The translations under genes were made by a program, and so were the position numbers. A DNA stretch of 45,161 nucleotides from Secundilactobacillus pentosiphilus (GTDB taxonomy: Bacteria; Bacillota; Bacilli; Lactobacillales; Lactobacillaceae). The notes below the pieces were generated by a model that was given only the letters and a program-made list of their open reading frames with translations, searched no databases and had not been told where the DNA came from. Location of the stretch: positions 1 through 45,161 of the forward strand of contig NZ_BCMI01000021.1 in NCBI RefSeq assembly GCF_002217985.1. Direction: 5' to 3'. This document shows positions 17,717 through 24,879 of the stretch, piece by piece; positions within the stretch are counted from its first letter, which is position 1; each line of letters begins with the position of its first letter.

Positions 17717-18979
17717 CTATTTACGGACCTGACCGTCGCCATAAATGATGTACTTGGTTGAGGTTAATTCATGCAGACCCATTGGTCCTCGGGCGTGCAA
17801 TTTCTGCGTACTAATGCCAATTTCGGCACCAAAGCCGAATTCAAAACCATCCGTAAACCGAGTGGACGCATTAATGTAAACACAGGCGGCATCGATCTGC
17901 TGCAAGAAACGCTGTCCGTTTTGGTAATTATCAGTGATAATGGCTTCGGAATGCTTCGTATTATGGGCGTTAATGTGCGCAATAGCTTCGTCTTCTGAAT
18001 CAACCACTTTGACCGCCATGATGAGATCATTATATTCTTCGTCCCAATCAGCAGCAGTTGCGGGCACCATGCTGGGTACGATGGCCCGAGCCCGTTCGTC
18101 ACCCCGCAGCTGAACCCCTTGGTCCGCTAAAGCTGCTGCAATCACCGGTAAATACTTCTCAGCTACTGCACTGTGAATCACTAATTTTTCCGCTGCATTG
18201 CAAACCGATGGCCGCTGAACCTTGGCATTGACCGTAATATCAACTGCCATCTGTAATTCAGCATACTGGTCAACATAAATGTGACAGTTACCAGCACCAG
18301 TTTCAATCACGGGTACTTTAGCAGTTGTAACAACGCGTTGAATCAAGCCACGGCCGCCACGGGGAATCAACACATCCAGGTATTTGGTCAAAGCCATCAT
18401 TTCGTTAGCTGTTTCGTGAGACGTATCATGCACCAGCTGCACTGCGTTTTCATCCACGCCCAATTGTTTAAGAGCGCCTCGAAGAACATCGCTGATGGCA
18501 ATGTTAGTTTGAATGGCTTCCTTACCGCCACGCAGCATTACCGCATTACCGCTTTTATAACATAACGCAGAAGCATCAGCAGTCACGTTTGGCCGGGCTT
18601 CAAAAATAATCCCGATAACGCCTAGGGGTACCCGCTGTTTGCCGATCATCAAACCGGCTTCGTTTTTCCACATTTTATCAACACTGCCGATGGGGTCAGG
18701 CAGCTGAGCCACCTGCCGCATGCCTTCTGCCATATCATTGATCCGATCAGCCGTTAACGTCAGTCGATCTACAAAACTCGCTTTCAGGTCGGTTGCGTTG
18801 GCCAAATCCTGCTGATTGGCAGCTAAAATAGCATCAGAATGTGCAACTAGCGCATCCGCCATTGCCATCAAGCTGTCATTTCGCTGCTGGTTAGATAGCT
18901 GTGCCAACTGAGTTTCAGCCTGTTTTGCCAGCTGACCCATTTGTTCCAACTGAGTCATATTAATCGTTCCGTTAGCCAT
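17717..18979 (-). CDS. proA: Glutamate-5-semialdehyde dehydrogenase (gamma-glutamyl phosphate reductase)
   Basis: The second step of proline synthesis: NADPH-dependent reduction of gamma-glutamyl phosphate to glutamate semialdehyde. The 420-residue protein has the aldehyde dehydrogenase fold. Visible are the cofactor region GVIGIIFEARPNVT, the RGGKEA loop, and the active-site cysteine Cys260 in QRPSVCNAAEKL. The C-terminal GFGAEIGISTQKLHARGPMG block is diagnostic of ProA. The start is ATG 18979, with AAGGAG 9 bases upstream; the longer frame from 19021 reads inside proB. It overlaps the proB stop by 8 bases, so the pair is coupled. Confidence 0.97.
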   Translation of the reverse strand: MANGTINMTQLEQMGQLAKQAETQLAQLSNQQRNDSLMAMADALVAHSDAILAANQQDLANATDLKASFVDRLTLTADRINDMAEGMRQVAQLPDPIGSVDKMWKNEAGLMIGKQRVPLGVIGIIFEARPNVTADASALCYKSGNAVMLRGGKEAIQTNIAISDVLRGALKQLGVDENAVQLVHDTSHETANEMMALTKYLDVLIPRGGRGLIQRVVTTAKVPVIETGAGNCHIYVDQYAELQMAVDITVNAKVQRPSVCNAAEKLVIHSAVAEKYLPVIAAALADQGVQLRGDERARAIVPSMVPATAADWDEEYNDLIMAVKVVDSEDEAIAHINAHNTKHSEAIITDNYQNGQRFLQQIDAACVYINASTRFTDGFEFGFGAEIGISTQKLHARGPMGLHELTSTKYIIYGDGQVRK

Positions 18980-19808
18980 GTTGAACAGCTCCTTTTTCTT
19001 CGGGAGTAAACCAGGTGCCAACTGGTTTACCAGCTAAAATATCTAAAATAATTGCTGGGTCTTTGCCGCTTGCCAGCACCATCTGACGGTGATCTTTCAG
19101 CATGATTTCCGCTGCCGTTAGCTTGGTAACCATACCACCTGTCCCATACCGGCTGCCACGGCCGCCAGCGACTGCATACGTGCCGTCATCAATATGATGA
19201 ATGGTTGAAATCAGCTGAGCATCATCGTGCTTAAGTGGATTTTGATCATAGAACCCTTCTATATCAGAAAGCATGATTAACAAATCTGCGTCCACGTGAG
19301 TTGCGACGATTGCGGACAACTGATCGTTATCACCAAATTTAGTCCGGTGATCCATTTCATCCACCGCGATTGAGTCATTTTCGTTGACGATTGGAACAAC
19401 GTGTCTAGCTAATAGTTTGTCAAAGGTATCCATAACGTGCTGGTTGCTAGCCGGGAAATCAAACACATCATGCGTCAATAAAAGCTGGCCAATGGTCTGA
19501 TTATAGTGAGCAAATCGCTGGTTAAACATCGTAATCAGCTTGCTTTGACCAATCGAAGCAAGCGCCTGCTGCTCACTGATCTCCTTGGGTCGCTCCTTCA
19601 GTCGAAGTGCGTTTAAACCGACTCCAATCGCACCAGACGAAACTAAAATAACTTCTTTCCCCTGTCCACACAGCGTACTTAGCGCAAAGGCCAGTTGATC
19701 AATGACCTTCAAATTAAGTCCGCCACTGGGGTAAACCAAGCTACTCGTCCCAACTTTGACGACTAATCGTTTAACATTCATCTTTCGGTTACTGAGTTGA
19801 GCTCCCAT
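18972..19808 (-). CDS. proB: Glutamate 5-kinase, PUA-less form
   Basis: The first committed step of proline synthesis, phosphorylating glutamate. The amino-acid-kinase domain is complete: VVKVGTSSLV, VSSGAIGVG, IVNENDSIAVDE, KFGDNDQLSAIVA and SRYGTGGMVTKLTAAEI. The C-terminal PUA domain of the E. coli enzyme is missing; the protein ends at about residue 278, as in other lactobacilli. Start choice is uncertain. ATGs at 19844, 19808 and 19781 are all in frame and all have weak ribosome sites; 19808 gives a short lead into the first beta strand. Feedback inhibition by proline is expected from the family. Confidence 0.93.
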   Translation of the reverse strand: MGAQLSNRKMNVKRLVVKVGTSSLVYPSGGLNLKVIDQLAFALSTLCGQGKEVILVSSGAIGVGLNALRLKERPKEISEQQALASIGQSKLITMFNQRFAHYNQTIGQLLLTHDVFDFPASNQHVMDTFDKLLARHVVPIVNENDSIAVDEMDHRTKFGDNDQLSAIVATHVDADLLIMLSDIEGFYDQNPLKHDDAQLISTIHHIDDGTYAVAGGRGSRYGTGGMVTKLTAAEIMLKDHRQMVLASGKDPAIILDILAGKPVGTWFTPEEKGAVQHG

Positions 19809-19987
19809 ACCTATCCCATCTTTCTGCTTCAAATCATTTCTCATTAAAACACCATTTCTTTATTACCCATCATTATTGCTTATTTTTCGGTTTTTGACAA
19901 CTAATTGCAGCGAGTTTCTATCATCTATTATCATGAGATTAAGCTGAGAGTAATGTCAAATTAAATTAAAATAATCTCATTTTATCC

Positions 19988-20015
19988 TTGACTTTTAATT
20001 TTAAATGACTATTAT
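19988..20015 (+). promoter_or_regulatory. brnQ promoter
   Basis: TTGACT (19988-19993), a 16-base spacer, then TATTAT (20010-20015). It opens the T-box leader of brnQ. Confidence 0.7.
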
Positions 20016-20059
20016 TATTCACATAAACAAGTTTCACACATATCTAAATAGTTCTTTAA

Positions 20060-20342
20060 AGACTATGCGTAGAAGAGTAGTCACTGGCAAGATTCACAGG
20101 GAGCCTCAATTAGTGCGACGAGGTAATCGACCCAGCGATGAAAGTAATCTACAAGTCGTGACCGCGACGAATGTTCGAAGTGGTCACTGGGAATGCGCCC
20201 ATTACAGCAATGAAGTATCGTGGACCGACCGCGCATCGGTTCGCCGTACTTTCAAAGTCAATCATCGCGAGGTGGTTGAAAATTAAGGTGGTAACACGTC
20301 GATAACACGTCCTTAGCTTTTATAAGCTAGGGGCGTTTTTTA
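20060..20342 (+). ncRNA. T-box riboswitch upstream of brnQ
   Basis: A leader of about 280 bases with all T-box parts. The base of stem I pairs GTAGA (20069-20073) with TCTAC (20148-20152); AGAGTAG and GAAAG form the specifier-loop sides; the T-box sequence AAGGTGGTAACACG lies at 20285-20298; and a terminator follows. The T-box differs from the usual GGTGGNACCGCG in its 3' half, but TGGT can still pair with an ACCA tRNA end. The specifier is either GTA (Val, 20144-20146) or ATC (Ile, 20147-20149); GAA-N-codon spacing favours GTA. Both fit a branched-chain amino acid carrier. Uncharged tRNA would favour antitermination. Confidence 0.88.
20307..20342 (+). terminator. T-box-controlled terminator
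   Basis: A 13 bp stem with two G-U pairs (20307-20319 with 20324-20336), loop TTAT, then a run of T. Its 5' arm lies just after the T-box sequence, so the antiterminator can compete with it. Confidence 0.9.
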
Positions 20343-20382
20343 TTACCCCGTTGTTGCACCAAATTCACAGGAGGTTTTTTAC

Positions 20383-21753
20383 ATGAAAAAAACACTTTCA
20401 AGACGCGAGTATATTATTCTAGGTTCACTGTTATTTGGTCTCTTCTTCGGGGCTGGCAACTTGATCTTCCCAATTCACTTAGGACAGTTAGCTGCTGGCA
20501 ACTGGGCACCCGCTACCATCGGATTTCTGTTAACTGCAATTTTGTTACCACTATTATCGATTCTTGCCATTAGTTTAACTCGTAGCAACAGTGCTTATGA
20601 TCTCGCACGACCAGCCGGGAAAGGTTTCGCACTCTTCTTCCTGATCATGATTCACGCCACACTAGGGATCTTGGTTGCCTCACCACGGACGGCTACCACG
20701 ACCTTTGCCATTGGAATTCAGCCATTCTTGCCCAAGGCTTGGGATCAAATGGGATTATTGATTTTCTCATTCTTATTCTTCGGCATCTCCCTATTACTTT
20801 CGTGGAACCAATCCAAGATCACCGATTACGTTGGGAAATTACTCAACCCAATCCTACTTGCTCTCCTAGCTTTCATTTTCTTTATGGCCTTCATCATCAA
20901 AGGTGATATCCGTCAAATCTCACTCTTCCCAACTGGCTCTGGTGCCGGCAGCAACCTCATTAACGGGTTTCTACAGGGCTACAACACCATGGATGCCCTG
21001 GCCGGTTTAGGCTTTGGTGTTACGATCATTACCGCCCTTAAATTCTTTGGCATGAACGAAACCGGTGCCCGTTCAAAGGCGGTTGCTAAAGTTGGCGCTA
21101 TCAGCATGGGGCTTGAAGCCATCATCTACATCTTCTTGATTGCCCTTGGTGCTTCTAGTTTAAGTTACCTCAAGTTAAGTGCTGACGGTGGCTCAGCATT
21201 CTCTGGCATCATGGCACACTACACTGGCATGGCAGGTATCGCCATTTTAGGAGCTGTTACCTTCCTCGCCTGCATCACTTCATGTATCGGTATGATGGCC
21301 GCCCTCTCTGAAGACTGGGGCCACCGTTTTCCAAAACTGGGCTACCACTTCTTCTTGACCATGAGTTCAATTGGTGCCTTCATCATTGCTAATTTCGGTC
21401 TCGATCAAATCATTACCTACTCCACACCGCTACTTAGTTTCATCTACCCGTTAGCAATGTCTCTGATCTTCTTAGGTCTATTGCACCCATTCATTGGCAA
21501 GAATACGTTTATTTACAAAACGACGATCATCTTGACCTTCATTCCAGCCTTTCTGGATGCCATCCATACCTTACCGCCATTCTTTGCTAACATGGGCTTC
21601 TTCAAAGCCATCAACGCAGGCGCTGGTAACATTATTCCACTCTTCAACCAAGGTTTGGACTTCTTCCCATTCATGCTGATTGGGATCTTAGGCAGCTGGG
21701 CAATTACAAAGCTTTTCAATCTTCAGCCATCTGCTAGCCTAGAGAAGAAATAA
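20383..21753 (+). CDS. brnQ: Branched-chain amino acid carrier (LIVCS family)
   Basis: A cation-coupled symporter for leucine, isoleucine and valine, 456 residues with about twelve membrane segments. The N-terminal signature FGLFFGAGNLIFPIHLGQLAG-like segment (here LFGLFFGAGNLIFPIHLGQ) is diagnostic of BrnQ, as is the later NGFLQGYNTMDALAGLGFG. AGGAGG precedes the ATG at 20383. It is monocistronic, controlled by the T-box leader, and ends at a strong hairpin. Confidence 0.97.
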   Translation: MKKTLSRREYIILGSLLFGLFFGAGNLIFPIHLGQLAAGNWAPATIGFLLTAILLPLLSILAISLTRSNSAYDLARPAGKGFALFFLIMIHATLGILVASPRTATTTFAIGIQPFLPKAWDQMGLLIFSFLFFGISLLLSWNQSKITDYVGKLLNPILLALLAFIFFMAFIIKGDIRQISLFPTGSGAGSNLINGFLQGYNTMDALAGLGFGVTIITALKFFGMNETGARSKAVAKVGAISMGLEAIIYIFLIALGASSLSYLKLSADGGSAFSGIMAHYTGMAGIAILGAVTFLACITSCIGMMAALSEDWGHRFPKLGYHFFLTMSSIGAFIIANFGLDQIITYSTPLLSFIYPLAMSLIFLGLLHPFIGKNTFIYKTTIILTFIPAFLDAIHTLPPFFANMGFFKAINAGAGNIIPLFNQGLDFFPFMLIGILGSWAITKLFNLQPSASLEKK

Positions 21754-21814
21754 CTAGGTTTACTTCTATAGATAATGTCACATAGTTTCAGTACCTCCAA
21801 ACACACATAGCGAT

Positions 21815-21871
21815 TAAAAAAAGTGGCCCTCATAAGCAGTTTAGTAACTGCTTACGAGGGCCACTTTTTAT
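21815..21871. terminator. Bidirectional terminator after brnQ
   Basis: A 24 bp stem with one mismatch (about 21816-21839 with 21846-21869), A-rich on the left and T-rich on the right. It overlaps the last codons of the convergent 67-residue gene and serves brnQ as well. Confidence 0.85.
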
Positions 21872-22071
21872 CCTTTATGATGATTACCGCGCCTATCTAA
21901 CGAAAAACTGGTGTAAATCAGCAGTAAAACTACCCCTGCTCCAAAAATCGTTGTTAGATTATTAGGAATTTGGTGCGATTTTACAGCCCAGGCAATCCAA
22001 ATCAAAATAATTTGAAGCGCCCAAGAAACGATGGATTGACCCGCAAAGTGTTTTGTAAATAGATTCATCAT
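21868..22071 (-). CDS. Small two-helix membrane protein, 67 aa
   Basis: Two hydrophobic segments (residues about 13-30 and 41-56) and a charged C-terminus (SLDRRGNHHKG). No family is recognised. AAAGGAAG precedes two adjacent ATG codons (22071, 22068). It starts 18 bases after the AraC regulator stop on the same strand, so the two are probably co-transcribed; whether it takes part in the sugar locus is unknown. Confidence 0.7.
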   Translation of the reverse strand: MMNLFTKHFAGQSIVSWALQIILIWIAWAVKSHQIPNNLTTIFGAGVVLLLIYTSFSLDRRGNHHKG

Positions 22072-22089
22072 GTATGCTTCCTTTCATTG

Positions 22090-23046
22090 TTACTCTGGAA
22101 TGCTGCCATTCTCTGGAATATAGTCAATTGAATCTGCAATCCGCTTTGGTATTGGAATCTGTGGATCAACGTGCGGATTGTTTAAATGAATTAAGTTATA
22201 GGATTTTCGATACTCAGACGGTGAAAGTCCCATCTCGCTTTTAAACCGGCGCATGAAAACTTTCGGATCATTGAAATACGAGTTGTAAGCAATCTCCTTG
22301 ATCGACATTTCGGTTCGAATCAGCAGCAGCGTAGCCACTTCGATTTTAATGTGGTTGAGATACTTTAACGTTGACATTCCCGTGCAACGTTTGAATAACC
22401 GAGTTAAGTAGTCCGGATTAAGATGAACTTTTTCGGCAATTTCAGCTACCGTCAGCGTATTTGAGATGTTAGCACGAATCCATTCTTTAACGTAATCAAT
22501 TCGTGAACTTTCATCATCACTTAAATCAAAATGATGCCAATAAGAATTGTACAGTTGGATCAGCAAAGCTGACACCAGATAATCCCGTTCTTCAATGAAG
22601 GAAAGTTCATTGTGAATCGACAAAATTTGGTGAATTAAAATCGTAGTCTGCTCGTAGTCGACTAGCTTGAATTGCATTGGCAAATACAGCTGCTTATCAG
22701 TGTGGTCACTATCTTTATTTTGAATCTTTAAAAATAGCTCCTGCGCTTGGACATTCAGCATTTTTTCCTGCTGCTGCGAGAAAAAGTGAAGCCAATAAAA
22801 ATCGACGTTAGATGAATTTTTGTAGCCAACCATTGTTGTAAACGGTGGGACAATCAGAATTTCGTTTTGATGTAACGTCAACCGGTCATTGCCAATCTGC
22901 AGATAAAGGGGATCCTTGATACAAAAAATAAGTTCGTAGTCTCCTTTGTGAAACATTTCTTTATGTTTCCAAGGACCATTGGCCTTAAATTCACCACCCT
23001 TGTAATATAAAAGCGTTTTTGACAAGGTAAATGTTGAAAATAGCAC
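22090..23046 (-). CDS. AraC family transcriptional regulator
   Basis: A 318-residue regulator. The N-terminal cupin-like sugar-binding part (residues about 15-110) contains IVPPFTTMVGYKNSSNVDFYWLHF. The C-terminal pair of helix-turn-helix units (about 195-290) reads TVAEIAEKVHLNPDYLTRLFKR and SIKEIAYNSYFNDPKVFMRRFK, ending in the AraC signature GLSPSEYRKSY. The start is GTG at 23046, with AGGAGG 8 bases upstream. It diverges from the symporter/arabinofuranosidase operon and is the obvious activator. The AGTCGGAAA repeats in the intergenic region are its likely sites. Confidence 0.93.
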   Translation of the reverse strand: MLFSTFTLSKTLLYYKGGEFKANGPWKHKEMFHKGDYELIFCIKDPLYLQIGNDRLTLHQNEILIVPPFTTMVGYKNSSNVDFYWLHFFSQQQEKMLNVQAQELFLKIQNKDSDHTDKQLYLPMQFKLVDYEQTTILIHQILSIHNELSFIEERDYLVSALLIQLYNSYWHHFDLSDDESSRIDYVKEWIRANISNTLTVAEIAEKVHLNPDYLTRLFKRCTGMSTLKYLNHIKIEVATLLLIRTEMSIKEIAYNSYFNDPKVFMRRFKSEMGLSPSEYRKSYNLIHLNNPHVDPQIPIPKRIADSIDYIPENGSIPE

Positions 23047-23068
23047 AATAAAAACCTCCTATCGTGTC

Positions 23069-23217
23069 AGTCGGAAATCGTCACCAAAAGTTTAAAACAT
23101 ATATCAATTCTAAAAGTCGGAAACTATCACTATTTGTCGAAAACAGTAATATGTAAACGCTTCAACCGCCATAAATTATACACAAAATTAAGTCTAAAAT
23201 ATTAGTTTAGTCGGATT
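23069..23217 (+). promoter_or_regulatory. Direct repeats, likely AraC-regulator operators
   Basis: Related 9-mers occur at 23069 (AGTCGGAAA), 23115 (AGTCGGAAA), 23135 (TGTCGAAAA), 23191 (AGTCTAAAA) and 23209 (AGTCGGATT). The pairs 23115/23135 and 23191/23209 are 20 and 18 bases apart, about two helix turns, as expected for AraC half-sites. The last pair lies just upstream of a possible promoter near 23217-23245 (weak -35, TATAGC-like -10). A second TATAAA at 23407 is too close to the ribosome site to serve. Confidence 0.55.
23152..23165 (+). promoter_or_regulatory. cre site 1 (CcpA)
   Basis: TGTAAACGCTTCAA matches 13 of 14 positions of the cre consensus TGWAARCGYTWNCW. It lies between the AraC gene and the symporter operon, amid the AraC-type repeats. 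Confidence 0.7.
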
Positions 23218-23257
23218 TAGTAACTCTTTCTGCCATTATAGCCCTTTTTTGATTGTT

Positions 23258-23271
23258 TGAAAACGCTTACT
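23258..23271 (+). promoter_or_regulatory. cre site 2 (CcpA), perfect
   Basis: TGAAAACGCTTACT matches all 14 positions of TGWAARCGYTWNCW. It lies downstream of the presumed promoter, where CcpA would act as a roadblock. Confidence 0.85.
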
Positions 23272-23322
23272 ATTTAATTGTGCACAGAAACTTAATCCGG
23301 ATTTGAAAGAAGGTACCAAATT

Positions 23323-23336
23323 TGAAATCGTTTGCA
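23323..23336 (+). promoter_or_regulatory. cre site 3 (CcpA)
   Basis: TGAAATCGTTTGCA matches 13 of 14 positions of the cre consensus. It is the third cre within 185 bases and lies about 95 bases before the symporter start. Confidence 0.65.
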
Positions 23337-23429
23337 ATTGTGTTTTAGCGAGCATTTCAAAAGGGTTAGCAATTTTTAGGTTTATTTTTAAGTATCAAAG
23401 TACCACTATAAAATTTGGGGGTTTTAATT

Positions 23430-24851
23430 ATGAGCGCAAATGCAAATCACGTTGATCCAAACGCCAACGCTGCCAGTGAGTTACTTAATAACGACCGGTT
23501 ACCTTGGCACCGGAAAATAACTTATGGCTTTACCGATATGTCTGGGAACTTGCTTTACTGCATCATCAGTAGTTACATGCTGTATTTCTTCACTAACGTA
23601 TTCGGCATCGGTGTTGGTACTGCTGGGGGACTGTTACTCCTAGGACGGTTCTTCGATGTAATTGGGGCACCCGTCATGGGGATCTTGGTTGACCACACCC
23701 ACAGTAAATATGGTAAGAGCCGGCCATGGTTCCTATGGATGTCATTGCCATTTGCCGTCTTTGTTTGGTTACTGTTCACCACACCTGCTCTGAGCGGAAC
23801 CGCAAAAATTCTCTATGCGGGTGTCATGTACATTTTAGCCGACTTGTCCTATACCGCTATGTCGACACCAATTACGTCAGTTTTACCTAACCTGACCTCT
23901 AATTCTGATGATCGGATGGCTGCCAACTCTATCCGGCTGGTTTTAGGTAACGTCGGTAACTTCTTCGCCGTTACTTTCATCATTCCATTTGCCGGCTTAC
24001 TGGGTCATGGTAACGAGCAGCGCGGCTGGTCATTGGCCGTTGGTGTTTATGCCATCGTTGCCTTTATCCTACTGATTATCGCTTTCTTCGATATGCGTGA
24101 AAAAAACATTGAAGAAGAAAAAATCATTACAATCAGGGAAAGTTTGAAAGCCACTAAGGGAAACTGGCCATGGATTCTGATCGTATTGGCTAACTTAACT
24201 TACTGGACAGCCTTCATTGTCCGTAACTCAGCACTGCCATATTATTTCCAGTATAATTTAAACGACAAAGGTTTTATTTCATTCTTCAACGGCTTCTCCA
24301 TTATCCAAGTCTTAGGGATGGCATCCGTACCGTTCTTCGCTAAATACTTACACAAATGGGGCACGACCGTCTTCATGCTTGGCTTAACAATGGTTGGTCA
24401 GATTTGGATGGGCTTCGCGGGTACTAACGTTACCTCAGCTTTGATTGGCTGGTGCCTCGCATGTATTGGTTCTGGTAGTGCCTGCACGATGTTCTTCGCC
24501 ATGGTTGGTGATACCGTTGATTTTGGTGAATGGAAGACCGGCATCCGGGCTAACGGCTTCTTAACTGCCATTGGTGCTTCATTCTGTATTCAAATGGGTT
24601 CCGGCTTTGGTTCCTTCATCGCTTCAATGATCATGAAGGCCTTTGGCTTTACTGCTGCTCGTGCTCACCAGACAGCAGCAAGTTTAACTGGTATTCACGT
24701 TTCCTTTATCTGGGTTCCCGTAGCTATTTACGCCATTAGCTTGATTCTCATGGTCGTCTACCGTAAGTGGGAAAATCATGAACCAACTGTTAAAGCTGAC
24801 TTAGCTAAACGAAACGCAGAAAAAGCCCAAACTGCTGAAAATGCTAACTAA
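23430..24851 (+). CDS. GPH family glycoside-cation symporter
   Basis: A twelve-helix sugar symporter of the glycoside-pentoside-hexuronide family, 473 residues. The family signature is clear: GRFFDVIGAPVMGILVDHTHSKYGKSRPW (loop 2-3), with further matches at DRMAANSIR and GDTVDFGEWKTGIRANG. By context it imports beta-L-arabinofuranosyl oligosaccharides or glycosides for the GH127 enzyme 28 bases downstream; the substrate is inferred. The start is ATG 23430, with GGGGG 8 bases upstream, an unusual ribosome site; an in-frame TTG at 23415 would precede that site and is rejected. There is no IIA-like C-terminal domain. Confidence 0.93.
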   Translation: MSANANHVDPNANAASELLNNDRLPWHRKITYGFTDMSGNLLYCIISSYMLYFFTNVFGIGVGTAGGLLLLGRFFDVIGAPVMGILVDHTHSKYGKSRPWFLWMSLPFAVFVWLLFTTPALSGTAKILYAGVMYILADLSYTAMSTPITSVLPNLTSNSDDRMAANSIRLVLGNVGNFFAVTFIIPFAGLLGHGNEQRGWSLAVGVYAIVAFILLIIAFFDMREKNIEEEKIITIRESLKATKGNWPWILIVLANLTYWTAFIVRNSALPYYFQYNLNDKGFISFFNGFSIIQVLGMASVPFFAKYLHKWGTTVFMLGLTMVGQIWMGFAGTNVTSALIGWCLACIGSGSACTMFFAMVGDTVDFGEWKTGIRANGFLTAIGASFCIQMGSGFGSFIASMIMKAFGFTAARAHQTAASLTGIHVSFIWVPVAIYAISLILMVVYRKWENHEPTVKADLAKRNAEKAQTAENAN

Positions 24852-24879
24852 TTAAGAGAATTGAAAGGAAGGAATTACA

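Noticed and set aside
20005-20286. 93-codon plus-strand ORF
   Set aside because: It lies wholly inside the T-box leader of brnQ, whose structured RNA explains the sequence.
23407-23412. TATAAA as -10 of the symporter promoter
   Set aside because: Transcription would begin inside the ribosome site at 23417-23421, leaving no usable leader.
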